Shown here: one piece after another, positions 1 to 7,304 of the stretch
Numbering within the stretch: the stretch's first letter is position 1
How the letters are laid out: each line of letters begins with the position of its first letter
From: Kiritimatiellia bacterium
GTDB taxonomy: Bacteria > Verrucomicrobiota > Kiritimatiellia > RFP12 > UBA1067
NCBI GenBank assembly: GCA_904502135.1
Contig: CAJGDE010000009.1
Span: 1-30,991 of the forward strand
Direction: 5' to 3'
Length of the DNA: 30,991 bases
The notes under the pieces: model-generated
Told to the model about the DNA's origin: nothing
What the model saw: the letters and a program-made list of their open reading frames with translations, nothing else
The model's database searches: none
Made by a program: the position numbers and the translations under genes

Positions 1-183
1 AAAAAAAGACTAAAAAAGTATTCACATCGTAAAACCAAAGAAGAGGTAATAAATAAAGGGTAAAATCTACATATCAACATTATTAACATATACTAATACT
101 AATATAAATTAAGTTTATTTAGAATCAGTTATATGGTACAATTTACAACTGGTGTTGGATAAGGAAGATAAAAAAGGAAAATC
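1..183. other. AT-rich noncoding stretch upstream of dnaN, possible part of oriC
   Basis: No gene is visible here. The stretch is strongly AT-rich with long A runs at its left edge. It contains ATATCAACA at 71-79 and GTATTCACA at 18-26; both resemble the DnaA box TTATCCACA. At 91-108 there is a 6-base periodic run, TACTAA TACTAA TATAAA. The same TATCAACA word recurs in the noncoding stretch on the other side of the dnaN module (3176-3404). Origins in many bacteria lie beside dnaA or dnaN, so an origin role is a reasonable inference, but DnaA binding cannot be shown from sequence alone. The dnaN promoter lies at its right end. Confidence 0.4.
134..142 (+). promoter_or_regulatory. Extended -10 promoter for dnaN
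   Basis: TGG followed by TACAAT (137-142) fits an extended -10 element (TGn plus TATAAT-like hexamer). The -35 position has only a poor TTTATT-like match, as is typical of extended -10 promoters. It lies about 41 bases before the dnaN start. The same TGGTAnAAT form appears before fba and at 20361. Confidence 0.5.
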
Positions 184-1278
184 ATGAAACTGAAAATAAT
201 ACGCTCTAAGTTTTTAGAAGGCCTTAAGTCCGTACAGAACATTGTAGCTGGAAAGGGTTCTCTTGCAATATTGCAAAATGTCTTATTGGAGGCTGCAGAC
301 TCTTATCTTACTATGACAACTACCGATCTTGATATATCGATCAAGGTTAAGTGTGAATGTGAAGTAATTTCAGAAGGCTCCTCCACATTACCCGTGAAGC
401 TTCTTTTTAGCCTGATCAACAAAGTTGCTGAAGGTGAAGTTATAATTGATATAGATTCAAATGAAAGAGCTGTTATCAACGCAGGCAGCACTAAATTTAA
501 GCTTGCCGGAATGCCCTGCTCTGATTTTCCAAAACTTCCCAACGGAAACGATTCAAACACATATAAGCTTTCAAAGCAGACTTTTAAAGAAATGCTTCGA
601 AAAGTATCATACGCCGCTTCTCAGGATGATACCAGGCGTACGCTTAAGGGAGTTTTACTCAGCTTTAAGAATCAGAAACTAACGATGGTCGCTACCGACG
701 GTCGCCGCCTTGCATTAGTTGAAAGTGAAATTGAATTTCCTGTAACGGCGGAAAAAGATATTGTTCTTCCGTCTAAAGCAGTAAACGAACTTCAGCGCTC
801 AATTTCTGGTGAAGGGGATATAGAGGTTATAATTAAAGATACGCAAATCTGTTTTATTCTCGATAACATTAATATTTATTCAAAGCTTATTGATGATAAA
901 TATCCTGACTATCAGCAGGTTATTCCTAAAGAAACAAGTCAGTGCATCAGTATAGATCGCCAACTTCTTCTCGATGCGCTCGATCGTGCCAGTGTCATGA
1001 CTATGGATGAGGCACACTCAACCAAGCTTATTTTTTCAAACGGAAAACTCACTGTAACTTCAGCAGCTAGCGACATTGGTGAAGCAAGTGATGAAGTTAT
1101 AATAAAATATGCCGGTGAGACAATAGAAATAATGTTTAACCCTACGTATGTAATGGATCCTCTTAAGGCCATTGATGATGATGAGGTGACAATCAATATT
1201 AACAATGGTCATTCACCGGCTGTTATCAAATGTTCCATTCCTTTCCTTTACGTATTAATGCCCCTTAGAATTTCGTGA
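184..1278 (+). CDS. dnaN: DNA polymerase III beta sliding clamp
   Basis: The product is the ring-shaped processivity clamp that tethers the replicative polymerase to DNA; it acts as a head-to-tail dimer in the cytoplasm. The 364 residues match the usual family length (about 366). The sequence has the three-fold clamp layout, with a TDGRRLAL-type motif near the middle and the terminal YVLMPLR signature at the extreme C-terminus that forms part of the partner-binding pocket. ATG at 184 is preceded by AAGGA (174-178). The gene overlaps the next one by four bases (GTGA). It is not followed by recF or gyrB as in the common dnaA-dnaN-recF-gyrB order, but by an RNA methyltransferase gene. Codon use is AT-rich like the two following genes and unlike everything after 3405. 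Identification is secure. Confidence 0.97.
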   Translation: MKLKIIRSKFLEGLKSVQNIVAGKGSLAILQNVLLEAADSYLTMTTTDLDISIKVKCECEVISEGSSTLPVKLLFSLINKVAEGEVIIDIDSNERAVINAGSTKFKLAGMPCSDFPKLPNGNDSNTYKLSKQTFKEMLRKVSYAASQDDTRRTLKGVLLSFKNQKLTMVATDGRRLALVESEIEFPVTAEKDIVLPSKAVNELQRSISGEGDIEVIIKDTQICFILDNINIYSKLIDDKYPDYQQVIPKETSQCISIDRQLLLDALDRASVMTMDEAHSTKLIFSNGKLTVTSAASDIGEASDEVIIKYAGETIEIMFNPTYVMDPLKAIDDDEVTININNGHSPAVIKCSIPFLYVLMPLRIS

Positions 1279-2510
1279 AAATCTGGACTGACAAAAATTA
1301 TCCTATAATCATATCCTGCGCAAAAGAACTTTCGCGTTGGACTGAAAAAGAAGTGCTTGATATGGGTTATAAACCCATAGAAGTAACTGAAAATACAGTT
1401 GTAATACGCGGCTCAATGCGTGATATGATGAGGCTTAACTTGAACCTGCGTACAGCACATCGTGTGTTAGTGCCTCTTTTAAGAACCACATGCCGCAACA
1501 TAAGAGATCTTTATCAATCGGCATATTCAATTGATTGGGAAAATCTTTTAGATGCCAACGGATATTTTTCTGTATCCTCGATTGTACATAATTTTACTAT
1601 TCGCGATACAAGATTGCCTTCACTTTATACAAAAGACGCCATAGTTGACAGAATGCGCGAAAAATGTCAAAGGCGTCCTGATTCGGGAAATAAAAATCTT
1701 GGTGCTGCGGTTTTCGTATACTGGGAGAAAGATGAAATAATTTTTTATCTTGATACATCCGGTGAACCTCTGTCAAAGCGTGGTTACAGAAAAATACCGG
1801 GCTCCGCTCCGATGCAGGAAACGTTGGCGGCCGCCTGTCTTATGGCCATGGGCTGGAAGAAGAATACACCTTTTCTTTCACCAATGTGCGGAAGCGGTAC
1901 TCCTGCAATTGAAGCTGCAATGATGGCTGCCAATAAAGCTCCAGGTTCTCTTAAGGGTCATTTTGCATTTCAATCTATCAAAGGTTATGATCGTATCATT
2001 CCCGGTGAATCCGCTCCGCGTATAGCACGTAGACAAGTTGCAGGCGCCACTCCTGAGCAAATTTGGAAGCAAATGGTTCTTGAGGCAAAAGAAAAAGAAA
2101 CTCCAGAGTTGGTTCCTGAAATATGGGCTACAGACATTTCACCTGAAGCTGTAGAAAATGCACATTCAAACGCTATTGCGGCCGGTGTTGCTCAATTCAT
2201 AAACTTTAAAGCTTGTGACTTTGCGCAAACTCCTATTCCTGTTAATTCCAAAGGTTGTGTATTTTTTAATCCCGAATATGGAATTCGTCTCGGAGATCCT
2301 GTAGAATTAGCTCCAATATATGAACGTATAGGTTCATTTATGAATGAAAAATGTTCTGGCTGGACCGGATCATTAATTACAGGTAATCCGGATCTCGCTA
2401 AATTGGTAAATCTTTATTATAAAACTCGCGTTCCGTTTTTCAACGGTCCAATAGACTGTCGTCTTTTTATTTATGATGGATGTGAGGTGAAAGGTCAAAA
2501 TATCAAATGA
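1275..2510 (+). CDS. THUMP-domain class I SAM-dependent RNA methyltransferase (RlmL/YpsC-like)
   Basis: This looks like a 23S rRNA guanine-N2 methyltransferase relative. An N-terminal ferredoxin-like/THUMP region (about 1-165) precedes a UPF0020-type Rossmann methyltransferase (about 170-405). Motif I reads SPMCGSGT from residue 202, followed by IEAA; the usual form is DPMCGSGT. Motif IV, normally NPPYG, reads NPEYG at 332-336, so the second Pro is Glu. Both changes sit at SAM- or base-contacting positions, yet the rest of the family signature (YRK, PGSAPMQETLAAA, the ATDISPEA motif) is intact. GTG at 1275 overlaps the dnaN stop by four bases, and no better ATG is near. The length, 411 residues, matches the short, single-methyltransferase form, not the fused RlmL/RlmK form. 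The exact target base is not deducible. Confidence 0.85.
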   Translation: MKIWTDKNYPIIISCAKELSRWTEKEVLDMGYKPIEVTENTVVIRGSMRDMMRLNLNLRTAHRVLVPLLRTTCRNIRDLYQSAYSIDWENLLDANGYFSVSSIVHNFTIRDTRLPSLYTKDAIVDRMREKCQRRPDSGNKNLGAAVFVYWEKDEIIFYLDTSGEPLSKRGYRKIPGSAPMQETLAAACLMAMGWKKNTPFLSPMCGSGTPAIEAAMMAANKAPGSLKGHFAFQSIKGYDRIIPGESAPRIARRQVAGATPEQIWKQMVLEAKEKETPELVPEIWATDISPEAVENAHSNAIAAGVAQFINFKACDFAQTPIPVNSKGCVFFNPEYGIRLGDPVELAPIYERIGSFMNEKCSGWTGSLITGNPDLAKLVNLYYKTRVPFFNGPIDCRLFIYDGCEVKGQNIK

Positions 2511-3175
2511 ATGTTGAAGAATTTTTGCAACCTAAAGAAACGGAAAAACCTCTCGAATCAAATATAGAAGCAGAAGAAGAGTTTATAGAAGCAGAAGTGA
2601 TAGAAGAGGTTCAAAAAATAGTAGTTGAGTCTTTTGCTACTGAAAAAGTGGAAATGGGTGAAAAAATTTCCGCTTTGGAAAAAGAAAATAAAAAGTATAC
2701 AGAAGAAAATAAATCGCTTAACGAAAAAATACTCGAATTGACTCAAGAAATAGCCAAAAAGGATGCTCTTATAAGCGAAATGCGTTCTGATTTGGAAAAA
2801 ACAGGTGATATTCTTAGCGTTAATTCCGAAACAGAGCTTTCAAATAAAATATCTCTTCTTGACAGGAACATTGATATTATAGATAGATTTATAGGGGAGA
2901 CAAGAGATCAGGTATTAGAAGCAATTTCGGCGGCCAGAGATGTTGCTGAAAAAGAAGGGCGCATTAGAAAGGCTCAAATTCTTGAATCTGTTCTTGTTGT
3001 AAATGAACCTACAGGTAATCTTAAAGAAAAGCGCATTGCTCTTGAAAAGTTCTTTAATGAAAATCAAAATATTCTTTCCGGAACAGTCATAAGCGAATTG
3101 GAGCGTTGCGGTATTTCATACAAGCATGGAGAAGAATATCTTCTTCCTGCTGAAATTATCAAGCGTACTTATTAA
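2507..3175 (+). CDS. Hypothetical acidic coiled-coil protein linked to dnaN
   Basis: I do not recognise this 222-residue protein. Residues 1-45 are very acidic and Glu-rich. A heptad-rich coiled coil spans roughly 48-110 (ENKKYTEENKSLNEKI and following). A second helical part (115-175) and a short C-terminal segment (about 180-222) with mixed helix/strand composition follow. There is no signal peptide or membrane segment, so it should be cytoplasmic. ATG at 2507 overlaps the methyltransferase stop (ATGA), so it is probably translated by coupling and is the third gene of the dnaN unit. The origin-like repeat region begins immediately after its stop. A role in chromosome handling is suggested only by position. 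The codon use and composition fit the two genes before it. Confidence 0.8.
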   Translation: MNVEEFLQPKETEKPLESNIEAEEEFIEAEVIEEVQKIVVESFATEKVEMGEKISALEKENKKYTEENKSLNEKILELTQEIAKKDALISEMRSDLEKTGDILSVNSETELSNKISLLDRNIDIIDRFIGETRDQVLEAISAARDVAEKEGRIRKAQILESVLVVNEPTGNLKEKRIALEKFFNENQNILSGTVISELERCGISYKHGEEYLLPAEIIKRTY

Positions 3176-3199
3176 AAATATCAACAGAAATATCAACAG
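3176..3199 (+). repeat. Perfect 12-base tandem duplication directly after the coiled-coil gene stop
   Basis: AAATATCAACAG occurs twice without a spacer (3176-3187 and 3188-3199). Each copy holds one ATATCAACA box, so the two boxes sit in phase at about one helical turn (12 bases). Confidence 0.9.
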
Positions 3200-3256
3200 T
3201 TGTTAATATGTAATAGTATAAATGTTGATAATTATGTAAATATAGTTAATAAACTT

Positions 3257-3312
3257 GTTTATAGTGTTGATAATTTTGTTGATATTTTTATAAGTGTGTT
3301 TATAATGTTGAT
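3257..3312 (+). repeat. Direct repeat pair GTTTATAnTGTTGAT
   Basis: GTTTATAGTGTTGAT at 3257-3271 and GTTTATAATGTTGAT at 3298-3312 match at 14 of 15 positions, with a third TGTTGATA box between them at 3277-3284. The extension beyond the 8-base word shows that these are true repeats and not chance AT-rich matches. Confidence 0.75.
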
Positions 3313-3329
3313 GGTATCACTTCTCAGGG

Positions 3330-3358
3330 TTGAACAGAATATCAGTATTTGGTATAAT
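3330..3358 (+). promoter_or_regulatory. Strong sigma-70-type promoter for fba
   Basis: TTGAAC (3330-3335), a 17-base spacer and TATAAT (3353-3358) preceded by TGG (extended -10). Transcription should start near 3365, leaving a short leader with a small GCGC-TATTA-GCGC hairpin (3371-3383) before the AAGGAG ribosome site at 3390-3395. Confidence 0.8.
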
Positions 3359-3404
3359 ATCGTCTCAAATGCGCTATTAGCGCTTTTTCAAGGAGATAAA
3401 AACT

Positions 3405-4403
3405 ATGACCAGTTATAAAGAGCTCGGGCTCGTCAACACAAAGAAGATGTTCGCTAAGGCTGTCAAGGGCGGTTATGCGATTCCCGCATTCAACTTCAAC
3501 ACGATGGAGCAGATGCAGGCCATCGTTCAGGCAGCTGTTGAAACCAAGTCACCTGTCATCATGCAGGTCTCCAAGGGTGCGCGTAAGTATGCCAACCCCA
3601 CGATTCTTCGCTATATGGCTCAGGGCGCAGTTGAATACGCCAAGGAGCTCGGTTGCAAGAAGCCTCAGATCGTTCTCCACCTCGATCATGGTGACAGCTT
3701 TGAAACATGCAAGAGCTGCATCGACAGCGGTTTTTCGTCTGTCATGATCGACGGTTCACACCTTGATTTCAAAGAGAACATCAAGCTTACGAAGAAGGTA
3801 GTTGCATACGCTCACAAGCATGACGTTACAGTCGAAGCGGAGCTCGGCGTTCTTGCTGGCGTTGAAGATGAAGTTTCAGCAGCAGAGTCGCACTACACGA
3901 AGCCTGAAGAGGTTATTGAGTTCGCGACGAAGACGGGCTGCGATTCTCTCGCTATTTCTATCGGCACGAGCCATGGCGCTTACAAGTTCACGCGTGAGCA
4001 GTGCACGGTCGACAAGAAGACCGGAAAGCTCGTTCCGCCGCCGCTCGCTTTTGACATTCTCAAGGCTATCGAGAAGAAGCTTCCCGGTTTCCCGATTGTT
4101 CTTCACGGTTCATCGAGCGTTCCGCAGGATGAAGTTGATACCATCAACAAGTTCGGCGGTAAGCTTCCTGATGCCGTCGGTATTCCTGAAGCCCAGCTTC
4201 GTAAGGCTGCCAAGAGCGCAGTTTGCAAGATTAACATCGACTCAGACTCACGTTTGGCGATGACCGCTGCCATCCGCAAGCACTTCGCCGAGAATCCTGG
4301 CCACTTCGATCCGCGCCAGTATCTCACGCCTGCACGTGACAACATGAAGAAGATGTATATCCACAAGATCATGAAGGTTTTGGGTTCTAACGATAAGCTC
4401 TAA
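3405..4403 (+). CDS. fba: Class II fructose-bisphosphate aldolase
   Basis: The product cleaves fructose 1,6-bisphosphate to dihydroxyacetone phosphate and glyceraldehyde 3-phosphate (and the reverse) in glycolysis and gluconeogenesis, using a divalent metal. Class II features are clear: LHLDHG at 91-96 (Asp94 catalytic-type, His95 metal), EAELG at 144-148, GTSHG at 187-191 and HGSSSVP from 234, plus the NIDSDSR phosphate-binding segment. The length of 332 residues fits the family. ATG at 3405 has a strong AAGGAG site nine bases upstream. Codon use is highly biased (nearly all Lys as AAG, many C-ending codons) and differs sharply from the AT-rich genes before it, which suggests high expression. 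It has its own promoter and terminator and so forms a single-gene unit. Confidence 0.97.
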   Translation: MTSYKELGLVNTKKMFAKAVKGGYAIPAFNFNTMEQMQAIVQAAVETKSPVIMQVSKGARKYANPTILRYMAQGAVEYAKELGCKKPQIVLHLDHGDSFETCKSCIDSGFSSVMIDGSHLDFKENIKLTKKVVAYAHKHDVTVEAELGVLAGVEDEVSAAESHYTKPEEVIEFATKTGCDSLAISIGTSHGAYKFTREQCTVDKKTGKLVPPPLAFDILKAIEKKLPGFPIVLHGSSSVPQDEVDTINKFGGKLPDAVGIPEAQLRKAAKSAVCKINIDSDSRLAMTAAIRKHFAENPGHFDPRQYLTPARDNMKKMYIHKIMKVLGSNDKL

Positions 4404-4419
4404 AATCTGTAGACCGAGG

Positions 4420-4454
4420 GGCGCGCGGCTACGGCTGCGCGCCTTTTGGTTTTG
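4420..4454 (+). terminator. Rho-independent terminator after fba
   Basis: A seven-pair stem GGCGCGC (4420-4426) / GCGCGCC (4437-4443) closes a ten-base loop and is followed directly by TTTT (4444-4447), GG and another T run. Confidence 0.9.
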
Positions 4455-4479
4455 ATAAGTAATTAAAAAGTTTTACAAT
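4452..4479 (+). promoter_or_regulatory. Candidate promoter for the purM operon
   Basis: TTGATA (4452-4457), a 16-base spacer and TACAAT (4474-4479) lie between the fba terminator and purM. The -35 overlaps the terminator T tract. The purM ribosome site AGAGGA is at about 4487-4492. Confidence 0.5.
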
Positions 4480-4500
4480 TAAGTTAAGAGGAAAATTATC

Positions 4501-5550
4501 ATGGTAAAGGAACAGAAGTCAGTCAAGTCCGCTTATGCCCAGTCAGGCGTAAATATCGATGTGAAGATGGATGCAGTCGGTTCTATCAAGGAGATGGTTG
4601 CATCTACAAAGACACCGAATGTCATCGGAGGGATCGGTGCGTTTGGCGGTTTGCATAAAGTTCCTACAGGCCGTGATATGATTCTTGTTGCCTCTTCCGA
4701 CGGCGTGGGCACAAAGCTTAAAGTTGCCGCCATGATGAACAAGCACACGACCGTCGGTCAGGATATTGTAAACCATTGCGTCAACGATATTCTTGTTCAG
4801 GGTGCAAAGCCGCTTTTCTTCATGGATTACATCGGAACGGCGAAGGTTGACCCCAGACAGTTTAAGCAGGTCGTTTCCGGACTTTGCAAAGCATGCAAAG
4901 AAAACAAGATGGCTCTTCTTGGCGGTGAAACCGCCGAAATGCCGGGCCTTTATCCTTTGGGAGAATATGATCTTGTCGGTACGATTGTCGGTTGCGTTTC
5001 GAAAAAAGAATTAATTACCGGAAAGTCCATCCGCGCGGGAGATGTTATTATCGGTCTTCCTTCGGGCGGTCTTCAGACGAACGGTTTTTCTCTCGCCCGT
5101 CGCGTTATCTTTGATCTTTGCCAGTTGAGCTGGCAGGATAAACTGCCCGGTACAAATCAAACTTTCGGTGATGCGCTTCTTGCCGTTCATAAGAGTTTCT
5201 TGAAGCCTGTTGCAAAACTTCTTGAGCGCAAGGTTAAAATTTCAGGCATGGCCCATATCACGGGCGGCGGCTTCCAGGATAATATTCCGCGCGTGCTGCC
5301 GAAATCCTGCAATGCCGAGATTGACCGCGCTTCTTGGGAAGTGCCGACCATTTTCAAGTTTATCGAGCGCCAGGGCAAGGTTGATCGTGATGAAATGTAT
5401 CGCGTATTCAACATGGGAATCGGCTATGTTATGATAATTCCCAAACGCGAACTTACCAAGGCGACGAATATTCTCAAAGCTCAGCATCAGCCCTATAGCG
5501 TTATCGGTGTGATCCGCAAGGGCAAAGGTGTTGTTACATTTAAAAATTAA
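4501..5550 (+). CDS. purM: Phosphoribosylformylglycinamidine cyclo-ligase (AIR synthetase)
   Basis: The enzyme closes the imidazole ring in purine synthesis: FGAM plus ATP gives aminoimidazole ribonucleotide. It shows the PurM/PurL/SelD-type ATP-binding fold, with DGVGTKL at 67-73, LLGGETAEMPGLY from 139 and GLPSGGLQTNGFSLAR in the middle. The C-terminal half has HITGGGFQDNIPR and FNMGIG. The 349-residue length is normal. ATG at 4501 has an AAGAGGA site upstream. It is the first gene of a purM-ilvB-ilvN-aroEK-pncC-queC group. The functions are unrelated except for general biosynthesis. No purine riboswitch or obvious operator is visible in the short leader. Confidence 0.97.
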   Translation: MVKEQKSVKSAYAQSGVNIDVKMDAVGSIKEMVASTKTPNVIGGIGAFGGLHKVPTGRDMILVASSDGVGTKLKVAAMMNKHTTVGQDIVNHCVNDILVQGAKPLFFMDYIGTAKVDPRQFKQVVSGLCKACKENKMALLGGETAEMPGLYPLGEYDLVGTIVGCVSKKELITGKSIRAGDVIIGLPSGGLQTNGFSLARRVIFDLCQLSWQDKLPGTNQTFGDALLAVHKSFLKPVAKLLERKVKISGMAHITGGGFQDNIPRVLPKSCNAEIDRASWEVPTIFKFIERQGKVDRDEMYRVFNMGIGYVMIIPKRELTKATNILKAQHQPYSVIGVIRKGKGVVTFKN

Positions 5551-5570
5551 GCGTCAGTCATTAAAAGCTG

Positions 5571-7304
5571 ATGAAGAAGAAAGAAGAAAGATCGGGCGCG
5601 CGCGCTCTTGTGGAGTCGCTTGAAAAAGCGGGTGTCGAAGTTCTTTTCGGTTATCCGGGCGGCGCAGTTCTTGATATTTTCAATCAGTTGCCAGAAGCGA
5701 AGTTTCGCTTTGTGCTTGGTCGTCATGAGCAGGGCAGTGCGCATATGGCCGACGGCTATGCCCGTGCGACCGGCAAGGTGGGAGTGTGTCTCGTAACGAG
5801 CGGTCCCGGCGCGACCAATACTATTACTGGTCTTGCCACTGCCAATATGGACGGCATTCCGATGTTGCTCATTACAGGTCAGGTGCCGCTTTCACAGATT
5901 GGAACAGATGCGTTTCAAGAAGCTGACATGAGCGGAATTTGCCGGGCTGTCACGAAGCACAGTTTTCTTGTGAAGTCGGCAGACGAGATTCCGGAAACGG
6001 TGGCGGAAGCTTTTTATATCGCAACCCACGGAAAGCCTGGACCTGTAGTTATTGATATTCCTAAGAATTGCCAGCAGGCGATGACCAAGGCTCAATATCC
6101 CGAGCGTGTTTCCTTAAGGGCGTATCATCCGGAGTCATCGGCATCAACGGCTCAGATCAATAAGTTTGCAAAACTTGTAAACGAGGCGAAGAAGCCGGTC
6201 ATTTATGCCGGCGGTGGAGTAATAGCTTCGGGAGCCGCCAAAGATGTGGCTTTTCTCGCGCATAAAGCAGAAATTCCGGTGGCTACTACCCTTATGGGGT
6301 TGGGCAGTTTTGACGAGAGGGATGAATTGTCACTTCGCATGGCCGGTATGCACGGAACGCCGGCCGCCAACTGGGCGATAGATGAAGCTGATCTTATAAT
6401 TGCCCTTGGCGTCAGATTCTCAGATCGCGTCACCGGCAAGCTTTCCGCCTACGCGAAGAAGGCGAAGATAATTCATGTGGATTGTGACGCGGCTCAGATT
6501 GATAAGAACGTTAGCGTCGATCTTGGGATAATCGGCGATATCAAAGATGTTCTTACTACGGTGTCCTCGCGCATTAAAAGCGCCAAACATCCTGAGTGGC
6601 TTAAAAAAATCGCCACCTGGAAGAAAACGCATCCCGTCTCGTGGAAAGTGATGCATAATGGCGTGATAATGCCTCAGCAGGTTATTGAGGCGATTGATAA
6701 AGCTACAAAGGGCAAGGCTATTGTCGTTACCGATGTAGGTCAGCATCAAATGTGGGCGACGCAGTTCTTCCGCCATAACCGGCCGCGCCATTTTCTTTCG
6801 TCCGGCGGCATGGGAACGATGGGCTTTGGTATTCCCGCTGCGATTGGAGCTTCTTTCGGAGATGTTGAGCATCCTGTTGTCGCGATATGCGGCGACGGCG
6901 GAGCTCAGATGACGTTTGAAGAAATTGTCGTCGCGGTTGAGCATAAGCTGCCTATAACATTCGTCGTGATCAATAACGGATGTCTTGGCATGGTCCGTCA
7001 GTGGCAGCAGCTCTTTTATTCAAAGGTCTATTCAGGCTCGATACTTACCGTAAAGGGCAGACTTCACAACGAACATCTTGAGCAGGATCTCAAATATGAT
7101 TATCTGCCCGATATCGTGAAACTCGCTGAAGCTCACGGCGCAAAGGCCACTCGAGTAATTAACCCTGAAAAGCTCGACGGCGTCATTAAAAAAGCCGTTA
7201 CCTCAGGCATGACAAATGTTATTGAAGTTATCGTTGAGCCGCGCGCCAATGTATATCCTATGATACCTGCGGGCAAACATGTTTCGGAGATGTATTTCAA
7301 ATGA
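5571..7304 (+). CDS. ilvB: Acetolactate synthase large (catalytic) subunit
   Basis: A thiamine-diphosphate enzyme that condenses pyruvate with pyruvate or 2-ketobutyrate, the first common step of valine, leucine and isoleucine synthesis. The N-terminal pyrimidine-binding domain carries the FGYPGGA motif and GRHEQGSAHMADGYAR, with the conserved Glu at 53. A central FAD/DHAP-type domain follows. The C-terminal domain has GDGGAQMTFEE from 441 and NNG at 468-470, the GDG-x(about 25)-NN cofactor motif. The 577-residue length is usual. ATG at 5571 is 20 bases after the purM stop, with no clear ribosome site; translation may depend on coupling. The small subunit gene overlaps its 3' end by four bases. 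Confidence 0.95.
   Translation: MKKKEERSGARALVESLEKAGVEVLFGYPGGAVLDIFNQLPEAKFRFVLGRHEQGSAHMADGYARATGKVGVCLVTSGPGATNTITGLATANMDGIPMLLITGQVPLSQIGTDAFQEADMSGICRAVTKHSFLVKSADEIPETVAEAFYIATHGKPGPVVIDIPKNCQQAMTKAQYPERVSLRAYHPESSASTAQINKFAKLVNEAKKPVIYAGGGVIASGAAKDVAFLAHKAEIPVATTLMGLGSFDERDELSLRMAGMHGTPAANWAIDEADLIIALGVRFSDRVTGKLSAYAKKAKIIHVDCDAAQIDKNVSVDLGIIGDIKDVLTTVSSRIKSAKHPEWLKKIATWKKTHPVSWKVMHNGVIMPQQVIEAIDKATKGKAIVVTDVGQHQMWATQFFRHNRPRHFLSSGGMGTMGFGIPAAIGASFGDVEHPVVAICGDGGAQMTFEEIVVAVEHKLPITFVVINNGCLGMVRQWQQLFYSKVYSGSILTVKGRLHNEHLEQDLKYDYLPDIVKLAEAHGAKATRVINPEKLDGVIKKAVTSGMTNVIEVIVEPRANVYPMIPAGKHVSEMYFK

Larger units (their letters stand above)
3176..3404. other. Noncoding AT-rich repeat cluster, candidate oriC or DnaA-box cluster
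   Basis: This 229-base gap holds six copies of an 8-base word TATCAACA or its complement TGTTGATA (one with a last-base change). The forward copies are at 3179-3186 and 3191-3198. The reverse copies are at 3223-3230, 3265-3272, 3277-3284 and 3306-3313 (last base G). Two reverse copies read TTATCAACA on the minus strand (3223-3231, 3265-3273), one base from the DnaA box TTATCCACA. The surrounding sequence is almost pure A/T, suitable for unwinding. The right end carries the fba promoter. Alternative: an operator for an unknown repressor of fba. Confidence 0.5.

Noticed and set aside
3176..3312. Short repeats as a CRISPR array
   Set aside because: Repeats are only 8-15 bases, in both orientations, irregularly spaced, with no unique spacers or cas genes.
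3371..3383. GCGC-TATTA-GCGC hairpin in the fba leader as a terminator or riboswitch
   Set aside because: Only four pairs with no T run and no further structure; probably incidental or a minor mRNA-stability element.
3200..3418. A 72-codon open frame across the AT-rich gap into fba
   Set aside because: Its composition follows the repeat boxes, it has no ribosome site, it crosses the fba promoter and start, and it resembles no known protein.
6420..6944. A 174-codon minus-strand frame opposite ilvB
   Set aside because: It is antisense to the conserved cofactor domain of ilvB and lacks a ribosome site or recognisable motif.
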